From: Salinicola endophyticus
GTDB taxonomy: Bacteria; Pseudomonadota; Gammaproteobacteria; Pseudomonadales; Halomonadaceae
DNA: 64,000 nt
Assembly: GCF_003206575.1 (NCBI RefSeq)
Contig: NZ_PZJO01000003.1
Location: forward strand, 530,436-594,435
Direction of reading: 5' to 3'
In this document: positions 59,108 to 64,000 of the stretch, piece by piece
Numbering within the stretch: position 1 is the first letter of the stretch
Layout of the letters: every line of letters starts with the position of its first letter
Position numbers and translations under genes: made by a program
Notes under the pieces: generated by a model
The model's input: the letters and a program-made list of their open reading frames with translations, nothing else
Told to the model about the DNA's origin: nothing
Databases searched by the model: none

Positions 59108-59143
59108 AAAGCCCCGTCCGGTTTCGCCCGGGCGGGGCTTTTT
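59108..59143 (+). terminator. Terminator of dnaKJ
   Basis: 13-bp stem with one G-T pair (AAGCCCCGTCCGG with CCGGGCGGGGCTT) followed by a T-run (59139-59143). Confidence 0.9.
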
Positions 59144-59197
59144 CTGTGTGGTCGTGGGCGCTACAGTCGAGGGTCTCACCCTGGAGATGGCATCATC

Positions 59198-59821
59198 ATG
59201 GATCCGCTCACCTTTGCCCTGGCCGCGCTGGGCTTCGCTTATCTGCCTGGGCCGGCCATGCTCTATACCGCCGCGCAGACCCTGGGGCGTGGCAAGCGCG
59301 CCGGCTGGTTCGCGGTACTGGGCGTGCATCTTGGCTGCTACGTGCATGTGGTGGCGGCGACGCTGGGGCTGGCGGCGCTGTTTGCGGCAGTGCCACCGGC
59401 CTATGTGGCGATGAAGGTGATTGGCGGGGTGTATCTGCTCTGGGCGGGTGTACGGCTGTGGCGTCAGGGCCTGGGGGGCGAGGCGCCGCAGCTCGACTCA
59501 CACGCCAGCGCACGGCGAGTGCTGCGTGACAGTTTCCTGGTCGAGGTGCTCAACCCCAAGACCGCGCTGTTTTTCGTCGCCTTTCTGCCGCAGTTCGTGC
59601 AGCCCCAGGCCGATCTCGCCATGACCTGGCAACTGCTCGGCCTGGGTGTGGCCTCCAACCTGATCTTCTCCTCCGCCGACGTGGTCACGGTACTGCTGGC
59701 GGCGCCGCTGCGGCGTTGGTTCACCGCCGGCAATAGCCGCGGTTCGCGCTGGCTGCAGCGGCTCGGCGGTGGTGTGCTGGGTGGTCTGGGCGTCAATACC
59801 CTGGTCCACGCCAGCCGCTAG
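59198..59821 (+). CDS. LysE/RhtB family amino-acid exporter
   Basis: 207 residues, six membrane segments. The N-terminal LAALGFAYLPGPAMLYTAAQTLGRGKRAGW and central VEVLNPKTALFFVAFLPQFV are the RhtB/LysE signature. Exports amino acids such as threonine or homoserine lactones in relatives; substrate unknown. Stop TAG overlaps the stop of the convergent fdsD in the palindrome CTAG. Confidence 0.9.
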   Translation: MDPLTFALAALGFAYLPGPAMLYTAAQTLGRGKRAGWFAVLGVHLGCYVHVVAATLGLAALFAAVPPAYVAMKVIGGVYLLWAGVRLWRQGLGGEAPQLDSHASARRVLRDSFLVEVLNPKTALFFVAFLPQFVQPQADLAMTWQLLGLGVASNLIFSSADVVTVLLAAPLRRWFTAGNSRGSRWLQRLGGGVLGGLGVNTLVHASR

Positions 59822-60081
59822 CCCGCGTCCGAGGTCTCCTCCCAATCCTTGACCGTCGTCGAGAGTGCCTTGAGCCGCTCGACGGCCAGCTTCGACACCG
59901 GGTCGAGCTGGCTGCCGTCCTCTTCGGCGTAGGCGATGATGTCGCGCTTCATCGGGCGCGCCCAGAACTTCTTGAGATGGGTGGCGACCTGCTCGGCCGC
60001 CTGGGTGTCGTCGCCGTGATGGCGGTTGTTGAGGCTGATCTGGTTGATCATCTTGATCAACGATGCCGTGTTATCGCTCAT
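59818..60081 (-). CDS. fdsD: Formate dehydrogenase subunit delta FdsD
   Basis: 87 residues. Small soluble protein with MIKMINQISLNNRHH-like start (ASLIKMINQISLNNRHHGDD), HLKKFWARPMKRDIIAY, the FdsD signature of soluble NAD-dependent molybdenum formate dehydrogenases. Follows fdsA by 36 bases. The fdsC (FdhD-like sulfurtransferase) gene often placed between fdsA and fdsD is missing here. Confidence 0.9.
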   Translation of the reverse strand: MSDNTASLIKMINQISLNNRHHGDDTQAAEQVATHLKKFWARPMKRDIIAYAEEDGSQLDPVSKLAVERLKALSTTVKDWEETSDAG

Positions 60082-60117
60082 GTCCGTCTCTCCCCGGTTG
60101 GCCGACTCCTGCCGCGC

Positions 60118-63006
60118 TCACTTGAGCGCGGCCGGGGCGTCGTCGGCGGCGGCCAGATAGTGCTGCTGGCGCGCGTCGAAGTGCTGGAAGTGCTGCTGCC
60201 ACGACGAGGGCTGCGACACCTTCTCCACCTGCACCGCCGTCACCTTGTACTCGGGGCAGTTGGTGGCCCAGTCTGAGTTGTCGGTGGTGATTACGTTGGC
60301 CCCGCTGCCAGGGTGGTGGAAGGTGGTGTAGACCACCCCCGGTGCCATGCGCTCGCTGATGCGGCAGCGCAGCACGGTCTGGCCCACGCGGCTGCTGATG
60401 CCCAGCCAGTCGCCATCCGCGATACCGCGCAGCTCGGCGTCGCTGGGGTGGATCTCGAGCACGTCCTCGGCATGCCAGGCACTGTTGGCGGTGCGCCGCG
60501 TCTGGGCACCGACGTTGTACTGGCTGAGAATGCGCCCGGTGGTCAGCAGCAGCGGGTAGCGCCGGCTGGTGCGCTCCTCGGTGGCGACGTACTCGGTGAT
60601 CGCGAAGTGCCCCTTGCCGATGGGGAAGTCCAGCGCGTGCATAGTCGGCGTGCCGTCGGGGAAGGCGTCGTTGCAGGGCCACTGGATACTGCCCTGTTTT
60701 TCCAGCTTGGCGTAGCTGACGCCGGTGAAGGTCGGCGTGAGGCTGGCGATCTCGTCCATGATCTCGGACGGATGGGTGTAGTGCATGGGGTAACCCAGGG
60801 CGTTGGCCAGGTCCTGGGTGACCTCCCAATCCTCCTTGCCGGCCACCGGCGGCATCACCCGGCGCACCCGGTTGATGCGGCGCTCGGCGTTGGTGAAGGT
60901 GCCGTTCTTCTCGAGGAAAGTGGCGCCCGGCAACAGCACGTGGGCGTACTTGGCGGTCTCGTTGAGGAAGATGTCCTGCACGATCAGGCAGTCCAGCGCA
61001 CGCAGGGCCGACTCCACATGCTGGGTGTTGGGGTCCGACTGGGCGATATCCTCGCCCTGGACGTAGAGCGCCTTGAAGGTGCCGGCGATCGCGGCGTCGA
61101 ACATGTTGGGGATGCGCAACCCCGGCTCGTCGTCCAGCGGGGTGTGCCAGACCGCCTCGAACTTCTCGCGCACCGCCGGATCGGCGACGTGCTGGTAGCC
61201 GGGCAGCTCATGCGGGAAGGAGCCCATGTCGCAGGAGCCCTGGACGTTGTTCTGGCCGCGCAGCGGATTGACGCCGACCCCTTCGCGGCCGATGTTGCCG
61301 GTGGCCATGGCGAGGTTGGCGATCCCCATCACCATGGTCGAGCCCTGGCTGTGCTCGGTCACGCCGAGGCCGTAATAGATCGCCCCGTTGCCGGCATTGG
61401 CGTAGGCGCGGGCGGCTTCTCGAACCCTGGCTGCCGGCACGCCGGTTTCGGCTTCCAGCGCCTCGGGGGCGTTGCGCGGCTCGCTGATGAAGGCGCGCCA
61501 CTGCTGGTAGGCGTCACCCTCGCAACGACGGGCGATGAAGTCATGATCCTCCAGCCCCTCGGTGACCACCACGTGGGCCAGGGCATTGACCAGTGCCACG
61601 TTGGTGCCGGGCTTGAGCGGCAGGTGCAGGCTGGTACCGCCGTGGGGCGTCTTGAGCAGATCGATACGCCGCGGGTCGGCGACGATCAGCGTCGCGCCCT
61701 GGCGCAGGCGACGGCGCATCTGCGAGGCGAACACCGGGTGGGCATCGGTGGGGTTGGCCCCGATCACCAGGATGGTGTCGGCTTGCATCACCGAGTCGAA
61801 GGTCTGGGTGCCGGCGGATTCTCCCAGGGTGGTCTTCAGCCCGTAGCCGGTGGGCGAGTGGCAGACCCGCGCACAGGTATCGGTGTTGTTGTTGCCGAAG
61901 GCGGCGCGGATCAGCTTCTGCACCAGATAGGTCTCCTCGTTGGTGCAGCGCGAGGAGGTGATGCCGCCGACGCTTTCGCGCCCGTACTGGGTCTGGATCT
62001 CGCGCAGACGCCGGGCGGCGAAGCCGATCGCCTCTTCCCAGGAGACGGCGCGCCACGGCTGATCGATCGCGTCGCGGATCATCGGCTCCTTGATGCGATC
62101 CTTGTGGGTGGCGTAGCCGAAGGCGAAGCGCCCCTTGACGCAGGAGTGGCCGTGATTCGCGTCGCCGCCCTTGTAGGGCACCATGCGCACCAGCTTATCG
62201 CCCTTCATCTGCGCCTCGAACGAGCAGCCCACGCCGCAGTAGGCGCAGGTGGTGACCACGCTGTGCTCGGGCACGCCCTGCTCGATCACGCTCTTCTCCA
62301 TCAGCGTCGAGGTCGGGCAGGCCTGCACGCAGGCGCCACAGGAGACGCACTCGGAGTCCATGAACGGCTCGTTCTGGCCGGCGGCGACCTTGGAGTCGAA
62401 GCCGCGCCCCTCGATGGTCAGGGCGAAGGTGCCCTGGACCTCGTTGCAGGCGCGCACGCAGCGCGAGCAGACGATGCACTTGCTCGGGTCGAAGCTGAAG
62501 TAGGGGTTGGAGTCGTCGGTTTCGGCGTCGAGATGATTGTCACCCTCGAAGCCGTAGCGCACCTCGCGCAGGCCCACCGCACCGGCCATGTCCTGCAGCT
62601 CGCAGTCGCCGTTGGCGGGGCAGGTGAGGCAGTCCAGCGGGTGATCGGAGATGTAGAGCTCCATCACGTTGCGGCGCAGCTTGGCCAGTCGGGCGTTCTG
62701 GGTAGTGACCGCCATGCCCTCGGCGACCGGCGTGGTGCAGGAGGCCGGCAGGCCGCGTCGGCCTTCGATCTCCACCGCGCACAGGCGGCACGAGCCGAAC
62801 GCTTCCAGGTTGTCGGAGGCGCACAGCTTGGGAATGGTGATGCCGGCCAGCGCCGCGGCGCGCAGCACCGAGGTGCCCTCCGGCACGCTGATGCTGTGGC
62901 CGTCGATGCTCAGCTCGACCTGGGTCTCGGACAGCCGCGGCGGGGTGCCCAGATCACGGGCGAACTGCGCGGCATGGGTCGCATCGGGTTCGAAATATTG
63001 CAACAT
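60118..63006 (-). CDS. fdsA: NAD-dependent formate dehydrogenase alpha subunit FdsA (molybdenum)
   Basis: 962 residues. NuoG-like N-terminus: 2Fe-2S (CASDNLEAFGSCRLC), HPLDCLTCPANGDCELQ, and two 4Fe-4S ferredoxin motifs (CIVCSRCVRAC, CVSCGACVQACPTS). Then the 4Fe-4S/Mo bis-MGD domain starting at CAYCGVGCSFEAQ. The molybdenum ligand is cysteine in DTCARVCHSPTGYGL, where some enzymes have selenocysteine. It oxidises formate to CO2 and passes electrons to FdsB. Cytosolic, no Tat signal. Confidence 0.95.
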   Translation of the reverse strand: MLQYFEPDATHAAQFARDLGTPPRLSETQVELSIDGHSISVPEGTSVLRAAALAGITIPKLCASDNLEAFGSCRLCAVEIEGRRGLPASCTTPVAEGMAVTTQNARLAKLRRNVMELYISDHPLDCLTCPANGDCELQDMAGAVGLREVRYGFEGDNHLDAETDDSNPYFSFDPSKCIVCSRCVRACNEVQGTFALTIEGRGFDSKVAAGQNEPFMDSECVSCGACVQACPTSTLMEKSVIEQGVPEHSVVTTCAYCGVGCSFEAQMKGDKLVRMVPYKGGDANHGHSCVKGRFAFGYATHKDRIKEPMIRDAIDQPWRAVSWEEAIGFAARRLREIQTQYGRESVGGITSSRCTNEETYLVQKLIRAAFGNNNTDTCARVCHSPTGYGLKTTLGESAGTQTFDSVMQADTILVIGANPTDAHPVFASQMRRRLRQGATLIVADPRRIDLLKTPHGGTSLHLPLKPGTNVALVNALAHVVVTEGLEDHDFIARRCEGDAYQQWRAFISEPRNAPEALEAETGVPAARVREAARAYANAGNGAIYYGLGVTEHSQGSTMVMGIANLAMATGNIGREGVGVNPLRGQNNVQGSCDMGSFPHELPGYQHVADPAVREKFEAVWHTPLDDEPGLRIPNMFDAAIAGTFKALYVQGEDIAQSDPNTQHVESALRALDCLIVQDIFLNETAKYAHVLLPGATFLEKNGTFTNAERRINRVRRVMPPVAGKEDWEVTQDLANALGYPMHYTHPSEIMDEIASLTPTFTGVSYAKLEKQGSIQWPCNDAFPDGTPTMHALDFPIGKGHFAITEYVATEERTSRRYPLLLTTGRILSQYNVGAQTRRTANSAWHAEDVLEIHPSDAELRGIADGDWLGISSRVGQTVLRCRISERMAPGVVYTTFHHPGSGANVITTDNSDWATNCPEYKVTAVQVEKVSQPSSWQQHFQHFDARQQHYLAAADDAPAALK

Positions 63007-63008
63007 GC

Positions 63009-64000
63009 TTACCTCCCGCCTTCGGCCTGGGGCCGGGTCAGGTCATCGGGAAAGTGCTTCATCACGCTCTGCACCGGGAAGGGGGTCATGCCCCCCATGG
63101 CGCACAGCGAACCATCCACCATGGTCTCGCACAGATCGGCGAGCAGCACCAGATTGTCGTCGGCCGCGTCGCCGGCGCGGATACGGTCGATCACCTCGAC
63201 GCCGCGCACGGCGCCAATGCGGCACGGGGTGCACTTGCCGCAGGACTCCACCGCGCAGAACTCCATGGCGAAGCGCGCCTGGGCGCCCATGTCGACGCTG
63301 TCGTCGAACATCACCACGCCGCCGTGGCCGACCACGCCACCGAAGGCGGCGAAGGCTTCATAGTCGAGCGGGGTGTCCCACTGGCTCTCCGGCAGATAGG
63401 CGCCCAGCGGCCCGCCCACCTGCACCGCCTTGAGCGGGCGGCCGCTACGCGTGCCGCCACCGAAGCTCTCCATCAGCTCGCGCAGGGTGGTGCCGAAGGC
63501 CAGCTCGACCAGCCCGCCGCGGGCGACGTTGCCAGCCAGCTGCAGCGCCAGGGTGCCGCGGGACTTACCCATGCCGTAGTCGGCGTAGGCCTGGCCGCCC
63601 TGGTCGAGAATGAACGGTACGGCGGCCAGCGAGAGCACGTTGTTGACCACGGTGGGCTGGCCGAACAGGCCCTCGATCGCCGGTAGCGGCGGTTTGGCGC
63701 GCACCAGCCCGCGCTTGCCCTCCAGGCTCTCCAGCAGCGAGGTCTCCTCGCCGCAGATATAGGCACCGGCGCCCAGGCGCACTTCGAGATGGAAGGCCTG
63801 GCCGCTGTCGAGGATGTCGTCGCCCAGATAGCCGGCCGCCTCGGCGCGAAGGATCGCCTCGTCGAGCATCGCCTGGGCCAGCGGATACTCCGAGCGCAGA
63901 TAGATATAGCCCTGGGTGGCTCCCACGGCGAGCCCGGCGATGGTCATGCCCTCGATCAGCATGAAGGGGTCGCACTCCATCACCAGACGGTCGGCGAAGG
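63009..64000 (-). CDS. fdsB: NAD-dependent formate dehydrogenase beta subunit FdsB (5' part beyond window)
   Basis: About 330 residues visible in frame to the window edge; the start is outside. NuoF-like: FADRLVMECDPFMLIEGM, GAGAYICGEETSLLESLEGKRG, VQVGGPLGAYLPES and the 4Fe-4S site ESCGKCTPCRIG. It binds FMN and NAD and reduces NAD+ to NADH. Separated from fdsA by two bases. An FdsG (NuoE-like) gene is expected just beyond the edge. Confidence 0.94.
   Translation of the reverse strand, partial: FADRLVMECDPFMLIEGMTIAGLAVGATQGYIYLRSEYPLAQAMLDEAILRAEAAGYLGDDILDSGQAFHLEVRLGAGAYICGEETSLLESLEGKRGLVRAKPPLPAIEGLFGQPTVVNNVLSLAAVPFILDQGGQAYADYGMGKSRGTLALQLAGNVARGGLVELAFGTTLRELMESFGGGTRSGRPLKAVQVGGPLGAYLPESQWDTPLDYEAFAAFGGVVGHGGVVMFDDSVDMGAQARFAMEFCAVESCGKCTPCRIGAVRGVEVIDRIRAGDAADDNLVLLADLCETMVDGSLCAMGGMTPFPVQSVMKHFPDDLTRPQAEGGR

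Overview
The window reads as a high-GC gammaproteobacterial chromosome segment, most likely from the family Halomonadaceae (Halomonas/Salinicola/Chromohalobacter type). The basis is the gene families and gene order: thiS-thiG-trmB, lysA-dapF-DUF484-xerC-HAD, argH divergent from hemCDXY, ssrA-smpB-ratA-rnfH-bamE-fur-recN-grpE-dnaK-dnaJ, a fused nuoCD, and strong resemblance to Pseudomonas/Halomonas proteins. It is almost entirely ordinary core chromosome. There is no prophage, integrase-bearing island, insertion sequence with a transposase, CRISPR array, tRNA or rRNA.

Layout. 1-2 kb: thiamine thiazole synthesis (thiS, thiG) and tRNA methylation (trmB). 2-5.4 kb: DMT exporter divergent from a LysR regulator, then an AEC carrier. 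Between LysR and AEC, on the minus strand, lies a PrrF-like iron-responsive small RNA with its own Fur-box promoter and terminator. 5.4-11.5 kb: a membrane-anchored hypothetical protein, an FkpA-type prolyl isomerase, a TIGR02444-type protein divergent from the ABC-F ATPase yheS, chaB, an SDR and dtd. 11.8-15.2 kb: a TRAP transporter (dctQM convergent with dctP). 15.4-16.3 kb: thiD. 16.6-32 kb: a complete 13-gene complex I operon, nuoABCDEFGHIJKLMN with nuoC and nuoD fused. 32-35.5 kb: EEP-family hydrolase, dsbA, engB, HAD phosphatase. 35.5-41 kb (minus): xerC, DUF484, dapF, lysA, lptM, argH. 41-46 kb (plus): hemC, hemD, hemX, hemY. 46-50 kb: a NagK-type ROK kinase, a large MscS-type channel and a 63-residue zinc-ribbon protein. 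50-53 kb: tmRNA, smpB, ratA, rnfH, bamE, fur. 53-59 kb: recN with a LexA box, then grpE-dnaK-dnaJ with two sigma-32-type promoters. 59-64 kb: a LysE exporter and the 3' part of an NAD-linked molybdenum formate dehydrogenase operon (fdsB partial, fdsA, fdsD) that runs off the window.

How it fits together. Complex I and the formate dehydrogenase share the NuoE/F/G architecture: Fds produces NADH from formate and Nuo oxidises NADH into the quinone pool. Fur and a Fur-controlled sRNA are both in the window, and many of its largest products (NuoB, F, G, I, FdsA, FdsB) are Fe-S proteins. PrrF-type RNAs usually repress such iron-rich proteins.

The most interesting non-coding content is (i) the PrrF-like sRNA at about 4231-4352; (ii) a foldback, MITE-like repeat with three long copies (2019-2163, 5992-6153, 9965-10180) and two short relatives (4119-4162, 46831-46884), whose ends repeatedly coincide with the stop codon of the neighbouring gene; (iii) four consecutive perfect three-base-loop hairpins inside one copy; and (iv) a degenerate 16-bp tandem repeat at 32151-32247.
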